DNA of 46,765 nucleotides from Tepidiphilus sp. J10 (lineage in GTDB: Bacteria; Pseudomonadota; Gammaproteobacteria; Burkholderiales; Thiobacillaceae), in NCBI GenBank assembly GCA_945897955.1, contig CAMDGQ010000033.1, positions 1-46,765 of the forward strand, given 5' to 3'. The position numbers were made by a program, and so were the translations under genes. Below are positions 25,382 to 34,588 of the stretch, piece after piece. Below the pieces are notes generated by a model. The model was not told the DNA's origin. It ran no database searches and worked only from the letters and a program-made list of their open reading frames with translations. The first letter of the stretch is position 1, and every line of letters starts with the position of its first letter.

Positions 25382-27208
25382 TTACACGCCTTCGCGGTTC
25401 GCCCGCTTGCGCTCGTGCTCTTTCAGGAAGCGTTTGCGGATGCGGATGCTCTTCGGCGTGATTTCCACCAGTTCGTCGTCGGCGATGAATTCGACGGCGG
25501 CTTCCAGGGACATCAGGACTGGCGGCACCAGACGCACGGCTTCGTCGGTACCGGAAGAGCGCACGTTGGTGAGCTGCTTGCCCTTGATCGGGTTGACCAC
25601 CAGATCGTTGTCGCGGCTATGCACACCAATAATGATGCCTTCATACAGCGGGTCGTTGTGCTTGACGAACATGCGACCGCGATCCTGCAACTTCCACAGC
25701 GCATAGGCGACTGCAGGGCCGTCTTCACCGGAAATCAGCACGCCGTTGCGACGCTCCGGCATGTCGGGACGGATCGGCCCCCAGTCGTCGAAGACATGGC
25801 TCATGATGCCGGTGCCCCGCGTCATGGTCATGAATTCGCCCTGGAAGCCGATCAGGCCGCGCGCGGGAATACGGTATTCCAGGCGCACCCGACCCTGGCC
25901 GTCCGGCACCATGTCGAGCAGATCGCCACGACGGCGACCAATTTCTTCCATGATGCTGCCCTGATGTTCTTCTTCCACGTCGATGGTGAGCAGTTCGTAC
26001 GGCTCCTGCTTCTCGCCATCCATTTCACGCGTGACCACGCGCGGCCGTGACACGGCCAGTTCGAAGCCTTCGCGGCGCATGTTTTCCAGCAGGATGGTCA
26101 GATGCAGTTCACCGCGACCGGAGACGAGGAAAACATCGGTGTCATCCGTGTCTTCCACACGCAGTGCGACGTTGACCAGCAGTTCCTTCTGCAGACGATC
26201 GCGGATGTTGCGGCTGGTGACGAACTTGCCTTCCTTGCCGGCGAACGGCGAAGTATTGACCATGAAGTTCATCGTCAACGTCGGCTCGTCGATGGCGATC
26301 ACCGGCAGGGCTTCAGGCTGATCTACATCGGCAATGGTGGCGCCGATGGCGACGTGCTCAACGCCGGAAATGATGATGATGTCGCCAGCTTCGGCTTCTT
26401 CAACCGGCACGCGATCGAGACCACGGAAACCAAGGATGGTGCCGATGCGGGCCTTTTCCTTGAACTCGTCACCCAACAGCACCATGACTTCCTGGTTCAG
26501 CTTCATGCGACCGCGCTGAATGCGACCGACGCCGAGACGACCCAGGTACTTCGAGTAATCCAGCGCCGCGATCTGCATCTGCAGCGGCTCGTCCGGGTTG
26601 CCGCTAGGCGGTGCGACATGTTTCAGAATGGTCTGATACATGGCTTCCATATCGGTCACCGGATTCTTCGCGTGCTCTTCCAGATCCAGCGTCGCCCAGC
26701 CTTGCAGGGCGGAAGCGTAAACCACCGGGAAATCCATCTGCTCGTCGGTCGCACCGAGCTTGTCGAACAGGTCGAATGTCTCGTTGATGGCCCATTCCGG
26801 ACGGCCGCCGGGACGGTCGACCTTGTTCACCACGACGATCGGCTTCAAGCCATGTTGCAGCGCCTTGCGGGTGACAAAACGGGTCTGCGGCATCGGGCCT
26901 TCGACCGCATCGACCAGCAGCAGGCAACCATCGACCATGCCGAGCACGCGCTCGACTTCACCGCCGAAGTCGGCGTGGCCGGGTGTGTCGACGATGTTGA
27001 TGCGATAACCCTGGTAGTCGATGGCGGTATTCTTGGCCAGAATGGTGATGCCCCGCTCCTTCTCCAGGTCGTTGGAATCCATTACGCGTTCAGTCACCTG
27101 CTGGTGAGCGGCGTAAGTGCCAGCCTGTTGCAGGAGCTTGTCGACCAATGTGGTCTTGCCATGGTCAACGTGAGCGATGATGGCAATATTGCGAAGGGCG
27201 CGGGCCAT
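25382..27208 (-). CDS. typA: Ribosome-associated GTPase TypA/BipA
   Basis: 608 residues. GTPase motifs: [15 protein letters not shown] (G1), RGITILAKN (G2), [14 protein letters not shown] (G3), [12 protein letters not shown] (G4), then the EF-G-like and C-terminal BipA domains ([12 protein letters not shown]). It binds the ribosome and assists large-subunit assembly, cold and stress growth. I chose the ATG at 27208 ([17 protein letters not shown], the standard N-terminus) over an upstream TTG at 27235. No strong ribosome site precedes it. First gene of the run typA-mtfA-trx-aminotransferase. Confidence 0.97.
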   Translation of the reverse strand: MARALRNIAIIAHVDHGKTTLVDKLLQQAGTYAAHQQVTERVMDSNDLEKERGITILAKNTAIDYQGYRINIVDTPGHADFGGEVERVLGMVDGCLLLVDAVEGPMPQTRFVTRKALQHGLKPIVVVNKVDRPGGRPEWAINETFDLFDKLGATDEQMDFPVVYASALQGWATLDLEEHAKNPVTDMEAMYQTILKHVAPPSGNPDEPLQMQIAALDYSKYLGRLGVGRIQRGRMKLNQEVMVLLGDEFKEKARIGTILGFRGLDRVPVEEAEAGDIIIISGVEHVAIGATIADVDQPEALPVIAIDEPTLTMNFMVNTSPFAGKEGKFVTSRNIRDRLQKELLVNVALRVEDTDDTDVFLVSGRGELHLTILLENMRREGFELAVSRPRVVTREMDGEKQEPYELLTIDVEEEHQGSIMEEIGRRRGDLLDMVPDGQGRVRLEYRIPARGLIGFQGEFMTMTRGTGIMSHVFDDWGPIRPDMPERRNGVLISGEDGPAVAYALWKLQDRGRMFVKHNDPLYEGIIIGVHSRDNDLVVNPIKGKQLTNVRSSGTDEAVRLVPPVLMSLEAAVEFIADDELVEITPKSIRIRKRFLKEHERKRANREGV

Positions 27209-27236
27209 TTGAGGTGTCCGTTCAGAAAAACGCAAG

Positions 27237-27245
27237 ATTCTAACA
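27237..27245 (-). promoter_or_regulatory. Extended -10 promoter candidate for typA
   Basis: On the minus strand TGTTAGAAT is an extended -10, about 29 bases before the typA ATG, giving a short leader. No clear -35 is present. Confidence 0.4.
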
Positions 27246-27300
27246 TTGCCATGTTGCTATTACTTGAACGCTACCTGGCAGAAATGGCAAAGCCGTTGAT

Positions 27301-27960
27301 TTATTTGCCTCTTTTTGCAACAGCCTTGCCGGTAGCCGGAGTTGGCAAATATTTTGCCAACTCGCCATTGCATAGACTGCCCAGATGCCGATACGACTCG
27401 GGACTGTCGATCACCGGATGCCGCATGTCGCCCAGCGACTGATAGACAAAATTGAATTGCTGGAAGAATCGGTTGCGGGCGCGAGCCTGGTTCAGGGCGC
27501 CGGTGCGATCAATGTCGTCGGTATCGAAAACATCGTGACTGAAACGTCTGATTTCATCAGGCATTGCACGCAACACCTCCAGGTCGTAGTCCTGATGCTT
27601 GAGTTCATGCGCCAGCACCAGCTTGTAGGCGCAGGATTCCAACGGCAATTCGCTGGCGATGTAGATCACCGGCGCGGTAGTGATTTTCGTGGTCGCGAAC
27701 AAACGCTTGCCCGACGGAGATACTTCCGCAAAGGCCAGCTCGGTCTTGATTCGATTCTGGAACAGGCCGACGCCGTGGTCAGCCTTGAACCCGCCCCTCG
27801 CCTGCGCAGCGGTGATTTGCTTCACGCTCCTGCCGTGATCCACCGTCAAGGCGCCGTGCTCGATGATCACGCGATTGCTGATCTGCCAGGCCGCAGCGCT
27901 ATGCGCGCTGATCAGCAGCGCACAAGCGATGGCGAAACGAAACCGGGGGCGGGCAGGCAT
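27301..27960 (-). CDS. Exported protein with HELKH motif, putative metallopeptidase
   Basis: 219 residues from the ATG at 27960; an alternative start at 27984 would overlap the upstream gene by 7 bases. Signal peptide RFRFAIACALLISAHSAAA. A zinc-protease-like HELKH motif is at 118-122 (KLVLAHELKHQDYD), preceded by a strand-rich region (TTKITTAPVIYIASEL). The predicted helix continues into EVLRAMPDEIRRFSHDVF. I do not recognise the family, and a third zinc ligand is not obvious. 17 bases after the glutamine amidotransferase stop, so probably co-transcribed. Confidence 0.72.
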   Translation of the reverse strand: MPARPRFRFAIACALLISAHSAAAWQISNRVIIEHGALTVDHGRSVKQITAAQARGGFKADHGVGLFQNRIKTELAFAEVSPSGKRLFATTKITTAPVIYIASELPLESCAYKLVLAHELKHQDYDLEVLRAMPDEIRRFSHDVFDTDDIDRTGALNQARARNRFFQQFNFVYQSLGDMRHPVIDSPESYRHLGSLCNGELAKYLPTPATGKAVAKRGK

Positions 27961-27977
27961 CCGGACTGTCGGCAAGA

Positions 27978-28733
27978 TCAACACGGCGGCGGGTCGCTTC
28001 TCGCGCGCAACGGGTTCACGCTGCGCAGAAGCCGAATACCGTCACGGTAGATCCGCATTTCTCCAGCCTCGAACGGCATCCAGGTGGCATCGCCGCTCAA
28101 CGGCTCGGTCGCGACAAGCGCGATGGCCTCGCCACGCCCGGACGATTCCAGGTAATGCAGCCGATCATGTCCGTAGGCAATCAGATAGTGGCCGTCGGAA
28201 AGCAGGAAATTGAATTTCCCGTGTCGGGCAATCAACGCACTGGCCTCGCCCAATTCATCCAGCCATACCGCCTCCGGCTCGGAATAATGACGCGTGACAT
28301 TGCTGAGCAGATGACAAAAGGCGAACTCCGAATCGGTTTCGCCTTGCGGACGGCAGACCTGATCTCCGCTGCCGGCCTCCAGCGCCACGATCTCCGGCAC
28401 CAGACCGTTATGGGCGAACGCCCAGATGCGACCGCAGCAGGCATGCAGAAACGGGTGTGTATTGTTCAGCGTGTTCACCGGCGGGAATCTCGCCTTGCGC
28501 ACATGTGCAATCAGCAGATCCGAACTCAAGGACGCGATCACGCTGGCGCAGCGCGCGCTCTGGAAGGCTGCTTCCGGCGCCTTGTCCAGCCGCATTGCAA
28601 CGCCGTCGCGCCAGGCCATGCCCCAACCGTCGGGATTGTCCGCACAGCCGCCGCCACGATCGCGAAAGGCTGCCAGAGGCAGGGCGCTTCCGGCAATGCG
28701 ACGGCTGGAGGAAATGCCGAACAACTCGCACAT
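27978..28733 (-). CDS. Class II glutamine amidotransferase (YafJ-like)
   Basis: 251 residues from the ATG at 28733, chosen because class II enzymes need Cys at position 2 (MCELFGISS) as the nucleophile after Met removal. Further family motifs: NPDGWGMAW, HVRKARFP, NTHPF and AFAHNG. It releases ammonia from glutamine for transfer to an unidentified acceptor; no synthetase domain is fused. Overlaps nothing upstream; the ArsR-rhodanese gene ends 32 bases before it. Confidence 0.9.
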   Translation of the reverse strand: MCELFGISSSRRIAGSALPLAAFRDRGGGCADNPDGWGMAWRDGVAMRLDKAPEAAFQSARCASVIASLSSDLLIAHVRKARFPPVNTLNNTHPFLHACCGRIWAFAHNGLVPEIVALEAGSGDQVCRPQGETDSEFAFCHLLSNVTRHYSEPEAVWLDELGEASALIARHGKFNFLLSDGHYLIAYGHDRLHYLESSGRGEAIALVATEPLSGDATWMPFEAGEMRIYRDGIRLLRSVNPLRARSDPPPC

Positions 28734-28765
28734 GGGCAGTCTCTGTCGATCTCGCCGCGAAGCAG

Positions 28766-29437
28766 TCAGGCCAATGAAGGCGAAGCGCCGGTATCGACCG
28801 GCCGGTGTTCCGCTTTCCACTCGGGAAAACCGTCCTCCAGGCGGCGCGCCTGGTAACCCGCCTCCCGCAGCCTGGCCACCGCATCAAAAGCCAGCATGCA
28901 GTAGGGACCGCGACAATAGGCAACGATCTCCAGTGCATGCGGCAGGCTTTCCAGGTGCGAAGGCAGTTCATCCACCGGGATGTTGATCGCACCGGGTATG
29001 TGACCGGCCTGATACTCCATGGCGGGCCGCACATCGATGACCATGGTTTCACCCCGCCTGGCGCGCGCCAGCAACTCGTCACGACCGATCGGAGTGAGCG
29101 AATCGCGGCTATGGAAATGCTCGCGCACAATGCGCTCCACCTCGGCCAGATGCTTCTCCGCGAGGTGGCTGATACACCCCATCAGCGTCGGAATCTGGTC
29201 ATCCGAGAGGCGGTAGATCACCTGCAAACCTTCCCGGCGTGATTCGGCCAGACCTGAATCGCGCAGGATCTGAAGGTGATGCGAGGTGTTGGCAACCGAC
29301 ATGCCGGTTGCCTGCGCCAGCGCATCGACACTTTTCTCGCCCTGCGCCAGGGTTTCCAGCAATTCCATGCGATTCGGACTGGAAAGCGACTTGGCGACGC
29401 GGGCGAATTGCTCAAACAGTTTTTTCTTCGGACTCAT
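28766..29437 (-). CDS. ArsR-family regulator fused to a rhodanese domain
   Basis: 223 residues. Residues about 8-95 are an ArsR winged helix (MELLETLAQGEKSVDALAQ, ANTSHHLQILRDSGLAESRR). Residues about 115-212 are a rhodanese domain with VIDVRPAMEYQAGHIPGA and the active loop YCRGPYC (Cys175, with Cys180). No classical ArsR metal-binding cysteine pair is seen in the HTH helix, so sensing may go through the rhodanese cysteine (persulfide or thiol state). This fits a bacterium oxidising sulfide. Targets unknown; the co-directional neighbours are the amidotransferase and the HELKH protein. Confidence 0.93.
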   Translation of the reverse strand: MSPKKKLFEQFARVAKSLSSPNRMELLETLAQGEKSVDALAQATGMSVANTSHHLQILRDSGLAESRREGLQVIYRLSDDQIPTLMGCISHLAEKHLAEVERIVREHFHSRDSLTPIGRDELLARARRGETMVIDVRPAMEYQAGHIPGAINIPVDELPSHLESLPHALEIVAYCRGPYCMLAFDAVARLREAGYQARRLEDGFPEWKAEHRPVDTGASPSLA

Positions 29438-29556
29438 GGGCCGGGATTATCGTGGAAACAACCGCTTCCTGAACCCAGCGATGGCCGGCAGCAGAAAATT
29501 CAAGCTGGAATTCCTCAACGCAGTCGAAAACGTCGTGTTCGGGCTGCCTCGCCCGG

Positions 29557-30288
29557 TCATGCGCCGGAGTCATACCTCGCCGCCAGCCGCGCCGCCGACA
29601 CGCCCCGCCAGTAATCGAAACGCAGCCGCCACATCAGCAGGATGGTGCGCCAGATGCCATGCCGCTCCCAGCGTCGGCCCGAGGTGGTCACCCGGCTGAC
29701 AAGACAGGCGGGACGCACGCTGCGCAGCATCCGCCTGCTGAATTCGATGTCCTCCATCAGCGGCTGCTCGGGAAATCCGCCAATGGCCTCAAAGGCTGTG
29801 CGGGTGACGAAGATCGCCTGATCGCCGGTTGCGATGCCGCTCAGGCGCGAACGCAGATTCATCAGCCAGGCTATGACGCGCAGCATGCGTGGACGCCCGG
29901 CGATACGTACATCAAAGCGGCCCCAGACATGCTTCGGCAAAACCGACACAACGGCAGCGATCGCATCGTCCGGCAACAAGGTATCGGCATGCAGGAACAA
30001 CAACACATCACCACGGGCGGCAGCGGCGCCCGCGTTCATCTGGCGCGCGCGGCCACGCCCGGCTGTCACCACCTGATCGACCAGGGAAGCGGCCAGCACC
30101 GGCGTGGCGTCAACGCTGCCGCCATCGACCAGGATGACCTGATGGCCGCCGCTGCGCAACGCTTGCAGCGGCGTCAGCGCAGCATTGATCGAGGCGGCTT
30201 CGTTCAACACCGGCATGATGATGCTGAAGCGAACATCCTCGGCGCGTCGAAGAGACGGCAGGCTTGAATCTAAACAGCGGACGGACAT
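29557..30288 (-). CDS. Family 2 glycosyltransferase, rSAM/selenodomain-associated transferase 2 type
   Basis: 243 residues. GT-A fold: FSIIMPVLNEAASI, VDGGSVDAT, the nucleotide-sugar metal site FLHADTLLP, and the distinctive FDVRIAGRPRMLRVIAWLMNLRSRLSGIATGDQAIFV. The C-terminal WRTILLMWRLRFDYWRGVSAARLAARY is also characteristic of this TIGR04283-like group, linked elsewhere to arsenosugar or selenium-linked clusters. Which sugar and acceptor are used cannot be told. The gene stands alone between the ArsR-rhodanese gene and divergent prpD. The 119-base gap to the ArsR gene shows nothing clear. Confidence 0.87.
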   Translation of the reverse strand: MSVRCLDSSLPSLRRAEDVRFSIIMPVLNEAASINAALTPLQALRSGGHQVILVDGGSVDATPVLAASLVDQVVTAGRGRARQMNAGAAAARGDVLLFLHADTLLPDDAIAAVVSVLPKHVWGRFDVRIAGRPRMLRVIAWLMNLRSRLSGIATGDQAIFVTRTAFEAIGGFPEQPLMEDIEFSRRMLRSVRPACLVSRVTTSGRRWERHGIWRTILLMWRLRFDYWRGVSAARLAARYDSGA

Positions 30289-30477
30289 CGGAGGCAGTGA
30301 CTAGGTGTGTACAAGCGGGTTCGGATAGTAGCCATCGACCGCCCCGCGACCAAGCGCCTCGCCATGATCAGTTATGCGGCAGTGCAAAAAAAAGCCGCTC
30401 GATGAGGCAATTTCGGCTTCTTGCCAGACCGGCAACAGTTGTAACCTTCACCTCCCCAACGCAATCAGAGGAACCCC

Positions 30478-31929
30478 ATGTCCGCCCATGACATCCGCTC
30501 CGCCGAGCGCCCGCCTTTCGACAGCATCCTGCAAGCCATGGCCGATTACGTCATGGACTACGACGCCAGCCAGTCCGCGCTGGCGATGGAAACCGCCCGC
30601 TACTGCCTGATCGACTCCCTCGCCTGCGGTCTAATGGCGATGGATTACCCCGAATGCACCAAGCTGCTCGGACCGATTGTGCCGGGCGCGAGCCTGGCCG
30701 GCGGCACACGCGTGCCCGGCACCGCGTATGAGCTCGACCCGGTCAAGGCGGCGTGGGACATCGGCTGTCTGGTGCGCTTCCTCGACTTCAACGACACCTG
30801 GCTGGCCGCCGAATGGGGCCATCCGTCCGACAATCTGGGCGCGATTCTCGGCATTGCCGACTGGCTGTCGCGCAAGCGGGTCAGCGAAGGCAAAGCGCCC
30901 CTGCTGATGAAGGATGTCCTGATGGCGATGGTCCAGGCACATGAAATCCAGGGCGTCACCGCGCTGGAAAACGCCTTCAACCGTGTCGGCCTCGACCATG
31001 TCATGCTGGTTCGCATCGCCTCCACCGTGGTGGCCGCGAAGATGCTCGGCGGCAGCCGCGAGGAAGTGCTCAACGCCGCATCGCACGCCTGGATCGATGG
31101 CTGTTCGCTGCGCACCTATCGCCACGCGCCGAACACCGGCTCACGCAAATCCTGGGCGGCCGGCGACGCCAGCTCGCGCGGCGTGCATCTGGCGCTGATC
31201 TGCCTGACCGGCGAAATGGGCTATCCGTCCGCGCTGACCGCCAAGACCTGGGGATTCCAGGACAGCCTGTTCCGTGGCAACGAACTCAAGTTCAGCCAGG
31301 GCTTCGGCTCCTATGTGATGGAAAACATCCTGTTCAAGATCAGCTTCCCGGCCGAATTCCATGCCCAGACCGCCGTCGAATGCGCGATGCAACTGCATCC
31401 GGCCGTGAAGGATCGTCTGGATCAAATCGAACGCATCGAGATCGAAACCCAGGAAGCCGGCTGCCGCATCATCGACAAGACCGGCCCGATGAACAACTAC
31501 GCCGACCGCGACCACTGCATCCAGTACATGGTCGCCGTACCGCTGATCAAGGGTTCGCTGACCGCCGCCGACTATGGTGACGCAGCCGCCGCCGACCCGC
31601 GCATCGACGCGCTGCGCGCGATCACCACGGTCAAGGAAAATCCGCGCTTCTCGAAGGAATACCTGGAAGCCGACAAGCGCTACATCGGCAACAGCGTGCA
31701 GGTGTTCTTCAAGGATGGCAGCAACACGGAAAAGGTCAGCATCGACGCCCCCATCGGCCACCGCCTGCGCCGTGGCGAAGGCATCCCGGTACTGGTAAAG
31801 AAATTCGAAGCCGCCATCGCCAGCAAGCTGTCAGCCAAGAAATGCGCCGCCCTGAACCAGATGTGCGCCGATCAGGCCCGGCTGGAAGCAACACCGGTGC
31901 AGGAGTTCATGGAGTTGTTCGCGGTGTAG
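30478..31929 (+). CDS. prpD: 2-methylcitrate dehydratase (MmgE/PrpD family)
   Basis: 483 residues, typical of PrpD. Motifs: YCLIDSLACGLMAMDYPEC, GTAYELDPVKAAWDIGCLVRFLDFNDTWLAAEWGHPSDNLGAIL, MVQAHEIQG, SHAWIDGCSLRTYRHAPNTGSRKSWAAGDASSRGVHLAL. It dehydrates 2-methylcitrate to 2-methyl-cis-aconitate in the propionate methylcitrate cycle. AGAGGAA gives the ribosome site. prpB, prpC and the AcnD/PrpF pair are not in the window, so this copy is separated from the usual operon. It could also act on related tricarboxylates. Confidence 0.94.
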   Translation: MSAHDIRSAERPPFDSILQAMADYVMDYDASQSALAMETARYCLIDSLACGLMAMDYPECTKLLGPIVPGASLAGGTRVPGTAYELDPVKAAWDIGCLVRFLDFNDTWLAAEWGHPSDNLGAILGIADWLSRKRVSEGKAPLLMKDVLMAMVQAHEIQGVTALENAFNRVGLDHVMLVRIASTVVAAKMLGGSREEVLNAASHAWIDGCSLRTYRHAPNTGSRKSWAAGDASSRGVHLALICLTGEMGYPSALTAKTWGFQDSLFRGNELKFSQGFGSYVMENILFKISFPAEFHAQTAVECAMQLHPAVKDRLDQIERIEIETQEAGCRIIDKTGPMNNYADRDHCIQYMVAVPLIKGSLTAADYGDAAAADPRIDALRAITTVKENPRFSKEYLEADKRYIGNSVQVFFKDGSNTEKVSIDAPIGHRLRRGEGIPVLVKKFEAAIASKLSAKKCAALNQMCADQARLEATPVQEFMELFAV

Positions 31930-31940
31930 GGAAGCGGCCT

Positions 31941-32035
31941 ACGCCAAGTGAAGCTTGGCGTGGCCGACACGCCGGTGGAAGCCGGCATTCAGTGCTGATT
32001 CAGACTGAGCTTCTGAACCCCGGTCGCCGCCGGGG
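31941..32035. repeat. Cluster of three stem-loops after prpD
   Basis: Between the prpD stop and the next gene: ACGCCAAG-tgaag-CTTGGCGT (31941-31961, 8-bp perfect stem), GCCGG-tggaag-CCGGC (31971-31986) and CCCCGG-tcgccg-CCGGGG (32018-32035). None has a T-run, so they are not ordinary intrinsic terminators. They may be a REP-like block or a transcript-stabilising 3' structure for prpD. Confidence 0.55.
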
Positions 32036-32094
32036 CGACGAATAGAACCCAATGATTCCGTAGGGCACGCCTGCCGATTACTTCTCTGACAGGC

Positions 32095-32829
32095 TTACAG
32101 CCTGGCCCCCGCCGCTTTTTCCTGGCCCGGCAAGGAAGTCTGCTCGGCGGGCGGTGCAGCGGGGGTTTCGGCGGCCGGCTCGGCAGCGGGCATGTCGCTG
32201 AAAGGCGCATTCAACCAAGGTGTATTGGCTGGATCGCCAAGGGCTTCGAACCAGACCCGGGCAGTCTCCGGGTTGGCCGCCTTGGCCAACAGTTCCTGCG
32301 TTTTCGGGTCCACCGGCGCCTTCAACCATTTCAGCCAGGTATCGGGATTGGCAGCATTGCCGAGCACACTCCAGGCGCGACCATCGATCGGCAGCATGAC
32401 CCAGCGCATGATTCGACTGGTGTCGAACAGGATGTTGGTCACGGCGCCGTAGAACTGCTCGTCACTTGCCGCCTGCGCCCATTGTTCGTAAATCTCCGGG
32501 TTGCTCCACTCCAGATAGTTCTTCGGCGTGCCCGGGTCGATCAGGCTGGACAGCGTTCGAACATAGGATTGCGGATCAAGGCTGCGATTAGCGAATTCAA
32601 AATAGATTCCGGGGTCGGTGAATGCATCCAGCCATTTCAGAAAGTTGCGTGGCGCCTTGAACGACCAGCCGTTGCTGGTGAAGTCGGTGCAGCGGTCGGC
32701 AAGTCGTTGCGTGTTGCTGATCGCGCCCTCGGCAGGTTCGACGGGTTTGGCGGCAGCATCCGGCGTGTCGGCCTGCGCGACGGAGATGAACAAGGGGAAC
32801 AGCGCAAGGAACAGGAGTCCGGGTTTCAT
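32095..32829 (-). CDS. Exported protein with W-x-DP repeats, unknown function
   Basis: 244 residues. Signal peptide MKPGLLFLALFPLFISVAQA, then a Trp-rich middle with a repeated pattern of about 35-40 residues: NFLKWLDAFTDPGIYFEFANRS, SYVRTLSSLIDPGTPKNYLEW, TWLKWLKAPVDPKTQELLAK, ARVWFEALGDPANTPWL. Each repeat pairs a W-L helix with a DP turn. The C-terminal 40 residues are low-complexity Pro/Ala (AAEPAAETPAAPPAEQ). I do not recognise the family; it looks like a periplasmic or surface structural protein. It starts 66 bases from the stop of the AEC transporter gene. Confidence 0.75.
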   Translation of the reverse strand: MKPGLLFLALFPLFISVAQADTPDAAAKPVEPAEGAISNTQRLADRCTDFTSNGWSFKAPRNFLKWLDAFTDPGIYFEFANRSLDPQSYVRTLSSLIDPGTPKNYLEWSNPEIYEQWAQAASDEQFYGAVTNILFDTSRIMRWVMLPIDGRAWSVLGNAANPDTWLKWLKAPVDPKTQELLAKAANPETARVWFEALGDPANTPWLNAPFSDMPAAEPAAETPAAPPAEQTSLPGQEKAAGARL

Positions 32830-32895
32830 GAGGGTTCTCGGCGAAAGACGAAGTTGGGCTGACCACGATATTAGCCCGAAGTATCAGCTTGCTGG

Positions 32896-33786
32896 TTACG
32901 CCAGCGCCAACCAGAAGGGCAAGGTAAGCATCGAAAGCAACGTGGTTAGCGCAACCTGGGCAGCGGTCACCTGCGCATCACCGCCCATGCGCAGCGCCAG
33001 CACATAGGCCACGGTGGACATCGGCAATGCCGCAAACAACAGGACGATTTCGAAATGCATTCTGTCGAGGCCGATCGTTTTGCCCAGCCACCAGGCCAGC
33101 GCCGGCAACACCAGCAGTTTTACCAGGGCACCATACCAGAGGTGGCCGCGCGCATGCGACAGGCTATCCAGTCGCAGACCGGCGCCGACCACGATCAAAC
33201 CCAGCGGCAGCGACGCGCGGGCAAGCAACTCGAGGGTTTCCGACAGCAACGCCGGCAAACTCCAGTCAGCCAGCGCAAAGGCGACGCCGCCGGCAGTGGC
33301 CATGATCAACGGATTGCCGAGAATTTCGCGCAGCCAGTGCGATTCGCCATGCTTGGCCAGCACCGCCACCGACGCCACATTGGCCAGCGGCACCAGAAAC
33401 CCCATCAGCAAACCGATCGCGGCGATACCGGGCTGGGCATGCAGCGCGCCGGCCACCGCCAGACCAACATAGCTGTTGAAGCGAAACGAACCCTGAAAAG
33501 CGGCGGCGTAAACCCTGGGCGGATCATCAAACAGAAACTGGCTGACATAGCCCAGCACCATGCCGATCAACGTGACAAACAGGCCGGTCAGCAGCATCGG
33601 CAACGCGGCCTCGAAATCAATCCGCGCGTGCGACAGGGAATGGAACAGCAGCGCGGGAAAGAACACGAAGTAGATCAGCCGCTCGATGCCGCGCCAGCCC
33701 TCTTCCGCTACTTGAGCATGGCGCTTGAGCCCGACGCCGAGCAGGATCAGCGCAAAGATGGGGAAGATGATCAGCGCCAGTCGCAT
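32896..33786 (-). CDS. AEC-family transporter (auxin efflux carrier family)
   Basis: 296 residues with about ten hydrophobic helices. The N-terminus (IIFPIFALILLGVGLKR) and the middle segment LPLGLIVVGAGLRLDSL match the AEC family of small-carboxylate or related exporters, and the conserved turn LLFAALPMSTVAYVLALRMGGDA is near the C-terminus. Substrate unknown; malate, malonate or aromatic acids are known for relatives. It begins 28 bases downstream of the flgA stop and may share its transcript. Confidence 0.9.
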   Translation of the reverse strand: MRLALIIFPIFALILLGVGLKRHAQVAEEGWRGIERLIYFVFFPALLFHSLSHARIDFEAALPMLLTGLFVTLIGMVLGYVSQFLFDDPPRVYAAAFQGSFRFNSYVGLAVAGALHAQPGIAAIGLLMGFLVPLANVASVAVLAKHGESHWLREILGNPLIMATAGGVAFALADWSLPALLSETLELLARASLPLGLIVVGAGLRLDSLSHARGHLWYGALVKLLVLPALAWWLGKTIGLDRMHFEIVLLFAALPMSTVAYVLALRMGGDAQVTAAQVALTTLLSMLTLPFWLALA

Positions 33787-33814
33787 GCCGCGCGCAGTTG
33801 TTCAAAGCCTTGCA

Positions 33815-34516
33815 TCAGGGCCGCACATCCACGCTGCCATCCTGCCGCGCCGTGCCCTGCACGATGCGCCCGCCCGGCGTCTTCACGCGCACCATCTCGC
33901 CTGGCGCAGCGGCATTCAGCGCGGTCCCTTCCTGGCTGACGGTGAAAGCGGCGGTGCGCGCTTGCAGACGCACCTTGCGGCCGGCCTGGATCACCGCAGG
34001 CAGGCTCAGCCAACTGATCAGAATCGGCTGACCGGCGGCGAGCGGGCGATTCACCCTGACATCAGGCGGCAGCACGCGGGGATAAAGATCGGGCGACTGC
34101 GCATATTCAATCTGGCGCAATTCGATATCGCCGCCGGCAGGCTGTTCACGCGCAGCGAGCGGCCGGGTGGCGACCAGTCCGGGGCCGCGCAGACGACTCT
34201 GGTAGGCAAGATAGAGCAGCCAGCGCGTTGGCGCTTCGCAGCGTGCACCGAGACTGCCGCGTCCCCACAGCGGCGCATTGGCGGGAAGAAAAAAGCGGGG
34301 CTCGGCGCAGGCGGGAAGGCGCAGGCGGGGATCGACCTCTCCAATCTCGGCCTCGGCGACGCTGCCCGGAAACGCGGTCGTCGCCTGTTGCATCAGCCAG
34401 GCGGCGGCCTCCGCCCGCAGCCTCGGCACATCAAGCAGCCCGCCGCCTGCCGTCGCACGCGACGGCCAGAACAGCAGTTCAACCAGGAGCAGAAAAAACA
34501 ACATATTCACGCGCAT
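33815..34516 (-). CDS. flgA: Flagellar P-ring assembly chaperone FlgA
   Basis: 233 residues from the ATG at 34516 (a GTG three codons upstream is possible). Signal peptide MRVNMLFFLLLVELLFWPSRATA. The C-terminal SAF/FlgA domain is recognised by LPPDVRVNRPLAAGQPIL, VIQAGRKVRLQAR, ALNAAAPGEMVRVKTPGGRIVQGTA. It helps FlgI polymerise into the P ring in the periplasm. No other flagellar gene lies in the window, so it is separated from the flgB-type operon. Divergent from the diguanylate cyclase gene with 72 bases between starts. Confidence 0.9.
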   Translation of the reverse strand: MRVNMLFFLLLVELLFWPSRATAGGGLLDVPRLRAEAAAWLMQQATTAFPGSVAEAEIGEVDPRLRLPACAEPRFFLPANAPLWGRGSLGARCEAPTRWLLYLAYQSRLRGPGLVATRPLAAREQPAGGDIELRQIEYAQSPDLYPRVLPPDVRVNRPLAAGQPILISWLSLPAVIQAGRKVRLQARTAAFTVSQEGTALNAAAPGEMVRVKTPGGRIVQGTARQDGSVDVRP

Positions 34517-34588
34517 GGAAGCCACTTTTCAGCAAATTTGGGCAAAACTACCCGGACAGCCATTTTCCTCCGAGATATTTCGCCCGTC

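Noticed and set aside
29438-29556. Short protein-like stretch (RKFKLEFLNAVENVVFG) on the plus strand between the ArsR and glycosyltransferase genes
   Set aside because: No start, ribosome site or matching family was apparent, and the frame runs into the glycosyltransferase gene antisense.
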